Positions 43,601-54,565 of a DNA stretch of 64,000 nt are shown piece by piece. This DNA comes from Corythucha ciliata (taxonomy: Eukaryota > Arthropoda > Insecta > Hemiptera > Tingidae). The translations under genes and the position numbers were made by a program. Numbering within the stretch: the stretch's first letter is position 1; each line of letters starts with the position of its first letter. Where the stretch lies: NCBI GenBank assembly GCA_038030265.1, contig CM075943.1, positions 22,692,001 through 22,756,000 on the forward strand, read 5' to 3'. The notes under the pieces were generated by a model. The model did not search any database, had not been told where the DNA came from, and worked only from the letters and a program-made list of their open reading frames with translations.

Positions 43601-46600
43601 TTCCTCAGTTTCTTTTGCTTCTTTTCTGTAGCTTCTGGGACCTGAATAATGGGATTTTACGGATGGGAAGAAGGAAATAGACTGCTAGCGGGCTATTCAA
43701 GACTATAGCGAAACCGAGCTAATCGAGTTTCACGTGACAGCCAGTGAAGTTCTGGGGGCGACATTTATGGTTTCGTGACCAAACTGGGCCTAAAACTGAC
43801 ATTTAAAAGTTCAGAGATTCAACGGCTGTCTTCTGGGGGTAACCATGTCCAAAAAACAAACTTTTATGAATGAGGACGATTTGAAATTTTTGCTGCTGAG
43901 AAATCAGACAAAATAGATGCTTTTCCTTCGACTAACGAGTACGGTCTTATTCAGTATCATATAGTAAAACACTTAGTAATTACTCGCCAAAAGTAAAAAC
44001 TAAATTTACATTACGGTTACTTTTACAATCTTCACCAAACTCTGTCTACTGCCGTCCTTACTCACAAATGGTAGAGGAGCTCAAGACAAATCTATGAGTG
44101 AAGATACCTTGCTTTTCACCAAAAGTCGACTTATCTGAATTATTCGACTTATTTTTCCCAGATACCAGCCTTTATACTTGGCTCTGCTCACAAGGAATGC
44201 AAGTTTTAGTGGTTTCCTCCTATAAGGGTAATCTTTGGCGAGTTTCTTTTGCTTAAACGCGTGAAGTTAGGAAAAAGAATTTCTCGAGAAAAAATCGCCA
44301 GTTTCCGAGGTGAAAGAGCCTCAGAGCCAAGAGGTTGAGTTTACGTTTACATATGGTGGCCAGTTCAACTCTCTGGACTATTTTGGGAGAATATTTTGTA
44401 ACCCCCCCCCCCACACCACACACACACACACTTCTTGAGAGCATTGCTATTATTTTTTTATCATTCCCTCTCTCGAATCGAAAATACCTTCGAAGTTGAG
44501 CTAAACATTTGCGTTTTTCATTATTTCATAAAAATACTTTTCACGCGGTCTTGAAAGGAACAACGTCGTCGGTCAACGTTTTTTTCGGTTTCCTGGAATT
44601 TTTCGTGGAAATATGCCTACGTGCCCCCTCTGTCGTTGAACGATAGTCCGTTCACTTCCGAGCACTGAGCCTTTCATTGTTTCCTTCTTTGAAAAAGAAT
44701 AAGAAGAAAAAAAAGCTCCGGGCCATTGTTTATTTAGACCTGCCTAGCATTATCACGTTGTAAAATAATTAAACGAAAAATAACGCTCGTGCGCTTGACA
44801 CAGCTAAATTTTCCAGTTGCTACACAAAATGGTTATTCAAAATCAGGTTACCGTAAGCCACGTAGTACGTTGAATGCAGGAAACTCAGACGGTGATTCAC
44901 ACTAAATGTCAAAAAATTAAGATTCATGGAGTCATCTATGTTTATCTCCTTCTGTTTTTAACGTATCCGGTGCAATAATCTTTGCTCATGAACGTCATTA
45001 GCAAATAAAAAAGTTTTAAAAAATATGACAAGTGGTTGCGAGAGACATAAGTGGCTCTTTGTCCCATTGTAATATTTGAATTGGATGATAATTCGTCTGA
45101 CTTGCTATATTCCTCGGGAACATCTGACGCCTCGTTATAAGAAGCCCTAAAAAAAAAAAAAAAAAAAAAAAGATGGAAGTGGTTTTACCCTCGCTTATTC
45201 CAATTCCAATTTGCATTTTCCCTGGCACTATTAGAGTACTTCGCGCAATCATTTGGATGTTATCAGTGCAGTGGGATGGGAACCCAGTGAGTACCTAACG
45301 GGGTTTTAAAAATATTTTTTATATCTTCAAAGTTGCAAAACTTTTGTCTGAATTGGGAACACCTGCCTCCGCTGTTAATTAGATCCTCTTGGGTTGTTTA
45401 AAAAAAAAAAAAAGTGGTGGGGTTTGAGCACAAAAAAGGCAAACCCCATATGCTATCGAGTTCTGAGTTTTGGCAACTGTGTTACTCGGTTCAAGATCTT
45501 TCGACAACTAAATAACGTCAATTACGTATAGTTTACCCATATAATGAGTTTCTATTCCGTTAGAATAGAACTTCATGTTCCTCTTGAAAGCGTGTAAAAC
45601 AATTTAGGTAATATGCAGAAAATCAAAAGTGTTATAAATAGAATGGAGGAGGCGGGCAGTCCATTTTTTTATTTGATTTGTCATTTCCCACGGAAAATAA
45701 GAATTTTTACAAGTACGTTTCTGAAGGTCCCTTTCCCCCTTGAAAATTTCAGTATAACAATGAGCATTTCCCGTCATTGTGGTTGTTGCCACTTATTTTA
45801 CTTTTAGGGAGGAAAAACAGTGTAATGAGTATAAATAATTGTTAAAGTTTCTTTCGGTTCGACCGCATAGATAATATAGGAAGCAGGTAATAGTAATAAA
45901 CGAACCCGCGTGAAACTTAATGAGGAGTTATCGCGGAGGCAAGGCCATATTGTGAGCCTGCAGCGGGGTGCCATGGCCCATCCCATGAGGGATTTCTGAG
46001 ACTCCCCCCCACCCCAACACAAATAATTATGGGTCCGTTCAAAAGGTTCGTTTTGAAGAAAATCGTTAGGCCCCCGGTCTAATTGGTAGAACGCACCTTT
46101 GACGTCCACCGTTGATCGAAGAGAGTATAGCCTTGTATGTAGGGCGTCGAGCCTCGCTTTACAGCTCCGAACTCACTGATTCAATCATGACGAAAACTAA
46201 GTTTGTTTTCCGTCACACGAACGTCTTTTTCTTTCAGCGAGCCACCCCCCCCCCCCCAAGCCCTAATGGCTAAGTTGACTGACTTCAAAAGCCAAGTCTG
46301 ATGCAAAATGTACCCACTGCCTATGCAAATTGTACTAATTTATAAAAGCGGAATGTCTTTGAACAGTGGTCAACAGCAATAAATGGCTCTTTCCGTATTA
46401 AAGCTTCTGAAACACCCCTCCCCAACGTACACGCCATGTCAATAACCAAACAAAAAGACCAAGGAACGGTGGAACTCAAAAAGATTGTGAAAACCGATCC
46501 TCATTTTAGATTAACGCAGTTTTAGGTGTTCAAACACCACCACGAAACAATGACGCGAAAGGGTGGGGTTGAATGAACTTTAGGCCAGAGATTTCGCGGG

Positions 46601-49600
46601 AGAGTGAGAGAAAGAAAAAAGTCCGCAATAGTGAGGGGTGAAGGGAGGAGGGAGAGAGTAGTGTCTAAGGAAAAGTCTTGGATCAATATTTAGGAATCCG
46701 TGACACACTACGAAGGGCAATGCGGTATTAAGTTGGGAGCACGCTGAAAGTGCGGTTTTTGCTTCATTGTCAGCCACAGTGAATGACCTTGTGAATATAC
46801 CTACGGTGGTTTTTTTGTTGACGTTATTGAATTTTGGGTGGAACGATATCCGGCCAAATTCAACTGTCAGTAAAGGCTATAGAGGTCTGGCATCAAATAA
46901 TAATTGATGAAATATTGTGTTCATCTCCGTGAGCATAAGGCGGGACATCATTCCTTTTTATAAAAATTCATACAAATAAATGAAATTGAAATCAGGTCGC
47001 GATTAGGGAAGTAAGGGTTGGAGGGATTTGTTTAGAGAACCTTGCAGCGGTATTTCCATATTCTAGAGTGAAAATAGGCGTTTACGTTTTTTTTCTCGCC
47101 CATTTCATTTTCATCTATTTTTAGAGGGAAACAAATTTTCTTCGGGGCGCTATAATTCTTCAAAAACTTTAGCGTTCATCCGAATATTTTTATGTAGGCT
47201 TGATTCGTACACGTATAGGGCGTTGCGAGACTGCATTCCCTAGTCAGTTACTGGGAGGGGCAATGTACAAAAAGCTGCCCCTCCCCATTTGATTTGAGCT
47301 GGTTTACGCTTATGAATTTAATCGGGATGTTTAAAGTTCAGAAAAGAACAATACATCATATTCTGCACTCAAACTCTTCAGAGTAATGGAAAGGGGTCAA
47401 ACTCATAGCATATGGGAAGCTCGAGCGAAGTATGATTGTAAAATGGACAGGTAGACTAGCTTTTGCATAATTTCAGTCCAAATTAGCTGTTTTTGAACCT
47501 TCCTAAACACCCGCGGCCAATCTTTGTACTTGAAAAGGGGTTTGGCAAAGTATTTTGCTCCTTGATCCTCTTATCCAGCAGCCACGGGAACGGGAGAAAA
47601 CCCCAGACACCCACCTGTATCACAATCACAATTAGGCTGGAACGTTCCTAAGAGTATACCTAAACTACTAATCGTCGCATGTAAATAACGATTTCCATAA
47701 ACGGATGTTCATACATACCCGATTAGAGAAAATGATTACCTATAGCGGCTAACTTGTAAGAGTTTCTTTCAAAGAGCTGATATTCTCCATTTCCGGCTGA
47801 AAGCGTGATAGAGGTGGCGCATGTGGAACGTTTGATTGGGTTTCGTCTTTTTTGTACTGACGGAAGCCGATAAAATTATTAAAATACGATGGGAATTACG
47901 CTCGTCGGTTAGATGACATTTAGTAACTGTAATGCGGGAAAATGTTAATAAAATATACTACAGGGAAAAAGTTGACATCAAGGAGTAAATTGCTTGCGAA
48001 AGTACATGCTTAGTTTCTGACCTTTCTATAAAATCATGTACATAATAATGCACTAAGGTATACGAGGGGGAGGGGCAGAAGCTTTCGTTCCGCAGGAAGC
48101 CCTACAAAGAACCCACGTTCAAAACTCAGGTCAAAACTTTGCAACGCAACCATGGAGTCATTAGACATTAGAATTAGCAATACCTGCCAATGTCACGCTG
48201 GCTTCTTCTGTTGCTCCAGACAATTGGTCCAGGGCCACTACCTGGTATCCTCAACGAACCTTTGCAAAATTCCTGTTTTAAACCATTTTGAGCAAATGTG
48301 CAATACGTGTCCAAGCACTCATCCCGGTGGCCTTATATATACTTTTGTTACGAATACCCTATGAGGTATACGCAGTACGGGTGAAAATCAGTCAATTTCG
48401 AGAAGTAGTCTTACTAGTTCTCTCTTCTCTTTTGACTGCGGCCTCAATAAGAATATCGTGTAAATTTCCTCGATATAAATGACGGTTTTTTTTTCTTTTT
48501 AAAGAAATATTCCACAATTCTTTTTGAAAGTGAAATGGATTTTAGCTTCATGGTAATTACGTCAAACAAACGAAGGCTATAATGTGACCTAGGGCATCTC
48601 GTGATTCTTGCGCGCTGCTGTATTTAATCACAAAAAAAATTCAATATGTTTGTCAATAACTCCCGACTCCCGAGGGCTTTTTTCGACTTGATAGTGAGTT
48701 CATGTAACTATTGATTAACCGTTACAGTTGTATAATCGTAGTGAAGTTAAGAGAGCAGAGAATGTGGAATTAATCATTACAATTCGATCAGTCGACGATG
48801 GGGGCGGAGAAGTGATTATCCGTGGGTATAGAAAAATACGAGGGCAATATAAAAACGTCTTTATTTTCGACAATACAAAAACAACAATATTTTTCCTCCT
48901 TGGGAAAATCTTATTTTCTCTTCCTTTGGTTTGAAACGTGACCCGGTACGTCTCAAAGGAGCACGACGGTCAATAGCAGAGGTGCTGCAATGTAATTGAC
49001 AGAAAATGTTCCGCCCCCTGTGTGAGGCTCCAAGTCACAATCTTGTTCTCATCTTTCCCTCTCTACCGTTTTTTTCTTTCTTTCTTTTGCAGGAGTTAGT
49101 TCAGCATTCTTATCACTTTGATTAAACGTAGGAATTACACTACACTCATAAATAATCAATTTACGCTATTTTAGAGAAAAATTTACCATGCCAATGTCAA
49201 TTTTCCATGTCATTTACCATTTAGCATAAAGATAGGTAATGGTTAGAAAGTTGTTTTTGCCTTCTTAACTTTTTTGGAAAAATAAGGACCCTAAAAATAG
49301 GCGCGCATAGCACATAGTGATTATCTTGAGTACTAAACAGCAACAAAAATAAACTGACGATGAGTCTAGATCTCATGAGGTGTGAGCTTTGAAATTGCAT
49401 TTTATAATTTGATTATGATTCCAGAAACAAACGTCCTCTTTTACCCCCGTTTTCCACGTAGATTCACGTTTCGTGTAGGAATTCCAATAAGGAAAAACTA
49501 CCTTGGAGACTCTCCTACCACCCAACGATACACTTTGAAGCCTGAACCGTGTCATTTTACTGAAAGAAACATGTGGAGTTCACACCCCTGTTTCTCTCTC

Positions 49601-49717
49601 GTTCTTTTCTTTTCGCAGCCGCTTTGAAAACCGGGGCGGCCAGGTTGAGGTTGAGAATATGTGTGGTGGAGGGGGGGGGAAGAAAATTCGTAGTCGTTCG
49701 CTGTACTCCAGAGGTCC
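40661..49717. other. Nine-kilobase stretch without recognisable genes
   Basis: Nothing coding is recognised. Minor structure: a self-complementary GC run at 40678-40703 (cccgggcccgggtccccggg), three direct repeats of gagttgggcgac at 41841, 41873 and 41915, a C-run followed by a CA repeat at 44402-44432, an A22-24 run near 45149-45172, and C runs at 46007 and 46244. Open frames are all under 110 codons and lack domains. Confidence 0.5.
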
Positions 49718-51050
49718 CTCGTTATGGGAAAGGAGCTGCTCTGATCCAGCCGGAGAATTTGACGGTTGAGAATTTGATTCAACCGATAAATAACACACAC
49801 ACACCGTCTTTTCTCCAAGTCGAAATCTCTAGATTCGGCCCCAGAATCCGGGACATTCGACTGGTAAACTTGATTTTGACTCGATTTTTGTGATTACTGC
49901 ACAAGGATGTCTCGCTTTTCTCCTTAAACTTTTTAAACTCGTCAAGTACTTCGCTCTTAGCCTTTAAATTAGCAACGCTGGAAAATCTGGAATGATCATC
50001 AGTATAAACGTTACAAAATAACGTCCTCCTTCCAGTGAAGTGGGTGTTATTGGTCCAGCAACGTCTGAGTGTACAAGGTCGAGCAAGGACTTCGCTCTGC
50101 TGCAGCTGTTTGGGAAACTCCGTTCCTTCATCTTCCCCTGAATGCACACCGAGTAAACGTCCAACTGTTGATTTTCTTTTATTACGTCCGGTAGTGATTT
50201 GAGATGGCAAAAACGCTCCTGCCACTTAGGAGTAGTCTTTGCCATTGAAGATTTGACCACTTGGGGTTGAGTAGAGCGGCCTTGAATCGCGTACATGCCT
50301 TCAGAAGGGTTGGCACGAAAAATCTGTAAGCTTCCCTCCATTAATCGCACATGGACCCGTTTTCAAACTCTACTTTGAGTCCCCTTTTATCAAGTTGCCG
50401 TACAGATATGAGGTTATCGTTCAGTTCCGGCACGTACATCACTTCTCCCAAATTGATCGTCCGTCCTCCACATTCTTCGTCCAATTTCATTGTAACTGAT
50501 CCGACGCGTCGTACTTGCGTTTGTTTCCCGTTTGCCAGGGTGACGACTGCTCCTTCCAAGCTCTCGAAGTCAGATAGGACGCCGTACTGTGGTGTCATAT
50601 GATGTGACGCCCCTGAGTCGATAATCCGTGTAGCCTTTTGGCGCAATAGCGTTGACTGCTGAGACACAGTTAACGCCTTCAATTTGCAATCGCCCACACT
50701 AGTTTGACCGTTTCTATCTCGCCGATAGTGGTCCGGTGGAATCGAAACGTCCGGCTGATTTTGGGACAAGATCTGGCAATGTGGCCGGGTTCACCACAAG
50801 AAAAACATATTACGTGTCTACGGGACCCAATGGAAACGCTGTTGTTGGCAGGAAAATTCCTAGGGGGGTTTATGGGTTTTTCACGTTCCCGGTTCGTTTA
50901 GAAAATAGGGCCATAGCCTCACCTTCTTTCGCTTTTACGTCTTCGTTTCATCGCATGCGTTTCTCTTCTAGAAGTAAGTGGGCCTTCACACTTTTTGAAC
51001 TCAGTCCGGGTTGTTCTCTTTCGAGGGAGCGAACGAGACCTTCGTACAAG
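49718..51050 (-). mobile_element. Ty1/copia retrotransposon fragment 1
   Basis: On the minus strand there is a gag zinc knuckle (CFSCGEPGHIARSC, about 50777-50818), then protease, then the integrase N-terminal region, the gag-PR-IN order of copia. The catalytic core of integrase, RT, RNase H and LTRs are not found. The integrase frame runs out into decayed repeat sequence at about 49890. Frames are shifted between knuckle and protease and again near 50040. Confidence 0.8.
49779..50769 (-). pseudogene. Copia protease and integrase N-terminal region, frameshifted
   Basis: The protease active site reads IIDSGASHHMT, the typical copia DSGA box, followed by VYVPELNDNLISVRQL, the conserved block after copia protease. 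The next frame has the integrase histidines (WQERFCHL, with the first histidine changed to Q) and the start of the catalytic core, LDLVHSDVAGP. In the last frame the protein ends by reading into repeat-derived sequence, so the second core aspartate and glutamate are missing. Confidence 0.82.
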
Positions 51051-51051
51051 G

Positions 51052-51373
51052 GATTTATTCAGTATATCCATCTAACAACATCTAGATAAGATAAAATTCG
51101 GCGTGGTTTACCGATCAGGAGAAGCGCCTAGAGTTTCGAGAAACAATGGACCTGGGTGGGGTTCGGCTTAGCTTATCCCTCGGAGTACGACTCCCATAGG
51201 CGTCTCCGTGGCGCAAATGGCAGCGTGCTGGACTGGTAATCCAGAGGTTGCGGGTTCAAATCCCGCCGGGGAGCCATTTTTTCTCGAAACTCGAATCGTG
51301 TTGGGCTATGCCCTTCCATCGTCGTCCGGATAATATCAGTCTAATTAATTTATTAATTAAAATACCGGCGACA
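51052..51373 (+). repeat. tRNA-bearing tandem unit 1
   Basis: This 322 bp unit is repeated head to tail at 51374-51683 with very few changes (one 2 bp insertion, a few substitutions). It carries a tRNA-like gene and an inverted pair gagtttcgagaaa/tttctcgaaactc that brackets it. Confidence 0.9.
51202..51274 (+). tRNA. tRNA-like gene, anticodon GGT (Thr) predicted, copy 1
   Basis: All four arms fold: D stem GCGC/GCGT, anticodon stem CTGGA/TCCAG around loop CTGGTAA, a 5-base variable loop, T stem GCGGG/CCCGC around TTCAAAT, and a 7 bp acceptor with one mismatch at the first pair. Length is 73. The A box (TGGCGCAAATGG) and B box (GGTTCAAATCC) for RNA polymerase III are present and a T6 terminator follows at 51277-51282. 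A GGT anticodon for Thr is unusual in eukaryotic nuclei, which use AGT, so it may be a tRNA-derived repeat or a tRNA with altered anticodon. Confidence 0.7.
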
Positions 51374-51683
51374 GATTTATTCAATATATCCATCTAACAA
51401 CATCTAGATAAGATAAAATTCGGCGTGGTTTACCGATCAGGAGAAGCGCCTATAGAGTTTCGAGAAACAATGGACCTGGGTGGGGTTCGGCTTAGCTTAT
51501 CCCTCGGAGTACGACTCCCATAGGCGTCTCCGTGGCGCAAATGGCAGCGTGCTGGACTGGTAATCCAGAGGTTGCGGGTTCAAATCCCGCCGGGGAGCCA
51601 TTTTTTCTCGAAACTCGAATCGTGTTGGGCTATGCCCTTCCATCGTCGTCCGGATAATATCAGTCTAATTAATTTATTAATTG
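51374..51683 (+). repeat. tRNA-bearing tandem unit 2
   Basis: Second copy of 51052-51373. It ends aatttattaatt, exactly where LINE-derived sequence begins, so the two units could be a 5' part of that element, a SINE pair or a local tRNA duplication. Confidence 0.85.
51526..51598 (+). tRNA. tRNA-like gene, anticodon GGT predicted, copy 2
   Basis: Identical in sequence to the copy 324 bp upstream, with the same internal boxes and the following T6 run. Its conservation may mean recency of duplication and need not reflect selection. Confidence 0.7.
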
Positions 51684-52226
51684 TCGCTAGCCTCTGCACG
51701 TAAGGACTATCGTCGGAGTCTAAAATCTCTAAAATTAGCTAAGATAACGTACAATGATGATCTACTCCGAAAATCCAGTAACAAGCCTCGAATTGTCAAA
51801 AATGAAATAAGAAATGCTTGGCTGAAGCCTACTGCCCGTAAGGATTCTGAACTGTCACCGGATGGGTTCAACGAGTTTTTTGGCGGCATGGCTAAGGACA
51901 CTTTGAGCAGACAACCGACGTCTTCTTCCACTCCCGCTGACTTTCTTCCGGCAACGTGCCTCCGTGAGGAGCAGGTTTTCGATCTTCGGGAGGTGTCTGT
52001 CGAGGAGGTGTTCTCCGCTATTTTCAAGCTCAAAATAAGTTCATCGATGGATGCTTATGGGATGACCATTGGCATGATAAGGCATGTTGTACGTGAGATC
52101 GTGGAGCCGCTTTGCTTCGTCTTCAACTCTTTTATTCATGCGGGCGAAATTCCGTCCTCCTTTAAGATTGCTCGAGTAATCCCTGTCCCCAAAAAGGGAA
52201 CTGATGCCTATTGTGATATCGATTGA
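51681..52226 (+). pseudogene. LINE pre-RT and RT finger region
   Basis: The frame ends in the RT fingers: SSMDAYGMTIGMIRHV, then FKIARVIPVPKKG, the block preceding the YRPIS motif. The frame is lost just after it. In the next frame the pieces FESILTFS and QYGFRSGRST continue the RT, which shows a frameshift followed by another change near 52340. Confidence 0.85.
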
Positions 52227-53513
52227 ATGCGTCCTAATGAAGATGTTCGAGTCCATATTGACATTCAGTTATCAAGCTTCTTAAATGACTTGTCCATATT
52301 GTCGGATTGCCAGTATGGATTCCGAAGTGGCCGGTCAACATCTGTGGCGGGTTTCATTGCGGCTCTTTGATTTGTCGCGTGCCTTCGACTCAGTAAATCT
52401 GGATGTGTTAACCTCCAAGTTTCAATACCTTGGAATGAGGGGTTCCGCAATAAAACTGCTAGCGTCAGCTGCCTCGGGATGGAATCAGCTTGTCTCCTAC
52501 GGTGGAAGAAACTCCGAGATGCTTCCCACCTGCGACATCGGAGTGAAGCAGGGGACGATTCTTGGTCCCTCTGAATTCAATCTTTATATTAATGACCTCC
52601 CAGCAAATCTTTTGGGGCCAAGTACCCAGCAGTTTATGTACGCGGACGATGTAACGATCGCGTGCCTCGGGCGGTCGTCCCTCGAGACCGCGACTGGTGT
52701 GGATGAGGCGACGTCGGTGTTGGCTGGGTGGTGCGACGCCAATCGTCTCATGCTAAACCAGTCCAAGACGCAGGACTTGACCATCGACCTGAACGGTAGC
52801 TCGGCAAATTCATCGACCGTTAGCTTCCTTGGAATCGTCTTCGACTCACGCCTCTCGTGGGAACCTCACGTAAACACACTCTGTTCGAAGCTAGCCAGAG
52901 TTCTGTTTGTAATGAGGCGCTTGGAATTTTCCGTATCCCACTCTGTCTTGAGAATGGTATACTTTTCTCTGTTTCACTCACGAATGGCATATGGTATCGT
53001 GGTATGGGGCAATTCACCACATGTTCTTAAAGTCTTCAAGTATCAGAAGAAGGCGGTCCGTCTTCTTGCACGAGTCGGGCCCCGCACATCTTGCCATGAT
53101 CTGTTTAAAGAGCACAGAATATTAACTTTCTACGCGACTTATATCTTGGAGGTGCTTTGTTGCACTCACGAGATGGCACTGCAGGGCAGAGTGGTCTCCC
53201 TGGAGCATGGGTACTCCACGAGGTTTAAAGGTGACCTGGTATCAGAGCGCTGTCGGCTGACCCGCTCTCTGCAATATAACCCCAGCGTAATTGGCCCACA
53301 ACTATATAACTGCCTCCCAGCCTCGCTGAAAGAAATGCCCTTGAGGCGATTCAAGGCGAGAAGCAAGGAATTGCTGCTGGACCTGGCTCCGTACTCTCTT
53401 AAAGATTTCTTATCAGCCGTGCTGTGATCTGAATCAACAATATTTATTGACACTGTTCTTAAATCTCGAAAGTTTTGTGAACAATAAAATATATTATTAT
53501 TATTATTATTAAA
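51684..53513 (+). mobile_element. 5'-truncated CR1/Jockey-type LINE with ATT tail
   Basis: RT sequence starts immediately after the tRNA-bearing repeats and runs to a 3' microsatellite tail (att repeats at about 53490-53511). Microsatellite-like tails instead of poly(A) are usual for CR1/L2-like LINEs. Endonuclease is missing. Two frame breaks lie between 52200 and 52340. Confidence 0.85.
52285..53427 (+). pseudogene. LINE RT palm and thumb region
   Basis: The second half of RT is open: FDLSRAFDSVN, GVKQGTILGPSEFNLYINDLP and the catalytic FMYADDVTIA, then VSFLGIVFDSRLSW and MAYGIVVWGNS in the thumb. It ends FLSAVL with TGA at 53425-53427, about 60 bp before the tail. There is no RNase H. The first residues up to about 52350 are out of frame relative to the RT. 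Confidence 0.88.
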
Positions 53514-53788
53514 GAAATTTCGGCCTCTGGCTTGGCCTGCTCTTGGCTTACGGCAACAAAGAAAAATTATAAAACTGTACCGGTTCATTCTTTCCCGGAA
53601 ATAGTAGTGAAAAAAGTTCCTACATTAGAAGAAAATCATGGACCGAAGTGCTACGGCACCAGATATCCTCTTTTTTCTCTCACACTCACCAAGCCACACA
53701 ACGTGTGAGACAACAGGGTGTTTAAACAAATTTTAAATGTATGTTCCCCTTCAAACACAGCAAAAAAAATTCAAGAATTACAGCATAC

Positions 53789-54100
53789 CGGTTGGCGGGA
53801 ACCAAGGAGGCGACAACGTGCTTGCAAGAGCCTGAGCTACCTGCCTTACAATTACTACACTTGACTTTAGTAAATCTCAAGCAACTGACCTGGCTCGCTA
53901 GAACTCCTTCAGCCTGGTAAGTCTTGTCAGGCGACGAAGACCTCCTAACGATGCACGCGGGATGAACGCCTTCACCATCTGAAGGCAATTTCCCTGTGAG
54001 GACAACGAGACCGGCCGCTATAAGTTCTTCGGCCTCCTTGAAATTTCTAGATTTATGAGTGCAAACGCTCACTTCACAAATTTCGTCAATTCTCAGCATT
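53789..54100 (-). CDS. Exon of a SWIM zinc-finger protein
   Basis: The minus-strand frame starting at the ATG at 54098-54100 reads MLRIDEICEVSVCTH and continues to CSNCKAGSSGSCKHVVASLV, which fits a SWIM finger (C-x-C…C-x-H). After PANR a GTATGC donor (53788-53783) ends the exon in phase 2. SWIM fingers bind DNA or protein and occur in transposon-derived and host proteins. An upstream exon may be 54386-54565, but the phases do not join simply. I see no downstream exon in the window. Confidence 0.6.
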
Positions 54101-54385
54101 TTCGCGAAAAAAAAAGTAAAAATAAATAAGCAAAAACGCACTAAAATAACAAAACTGAACTCAAGCTCCCTTTGTAATCAAGAGGTTTGTTTACATTTGA
54201 TCTGGACTGTATTAATTCATCTTCTTGCCATTGACACAGCGCTGGCGGCGCTGCTCGCCTCCAATAATCCCCCAGCGTAGTCACTTAAGTTCCATTCTAC
54301 GTAATTTTGATGCCTACAATGCCATCAAGACTGAGTTATTGAAAAAAAAAACCGATTTGCAGCAAGCTTCCAATGTAGAACTTAC

Positions 54386-54565
54386 ATGAACGGGGCAACC
54401 AGGAATAGATAAGAATGCAATGCCAACTCGATCGTAACCTGCCGGACACATTTTGTTTGGCATCCAAGTTTTCTCAAAAACGATTGGTAGATTCTTGGAT
54501 GCCACATATGCTTTGATTGACCGGCGGGGGCGGGATTTCTGTGGCAACGTTACCGTGTCCGATCC
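54386..54565 (-). CDS. Possible neighbouring exon, 60 codons
   Basis: Between an acceptor (tttacttatag before 54565) and a GTAAGT donor (54385-54380) lies an exact 60-codon open frame beginning GSDTVTLPQKSRPRR and ending GCPVH. I do not recognise the family. It may belong to the same gene as the SWIM exon. The left edge of the 2.2 kb duplicated block (54523) falls inside it, so the copy at 58604 retains only the first 14 codons. Confidence 0.45.

Noticed and set aside
45804..46109. Frame beginning MDVKGAFYQL, reminiscent of an RT aspartate motif
   Set aside because: The resemblance is limited to a few residues; nothing else of an RT follows and the frame crosses C-rich low-complexity DNA.
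46076..46130. tRNA-like phrase ggcccccggtctaattggtagaacgc
   Set aside because: It resembles an A box and D arm, but no anticodon stem, T arm or matching acceptor follows.
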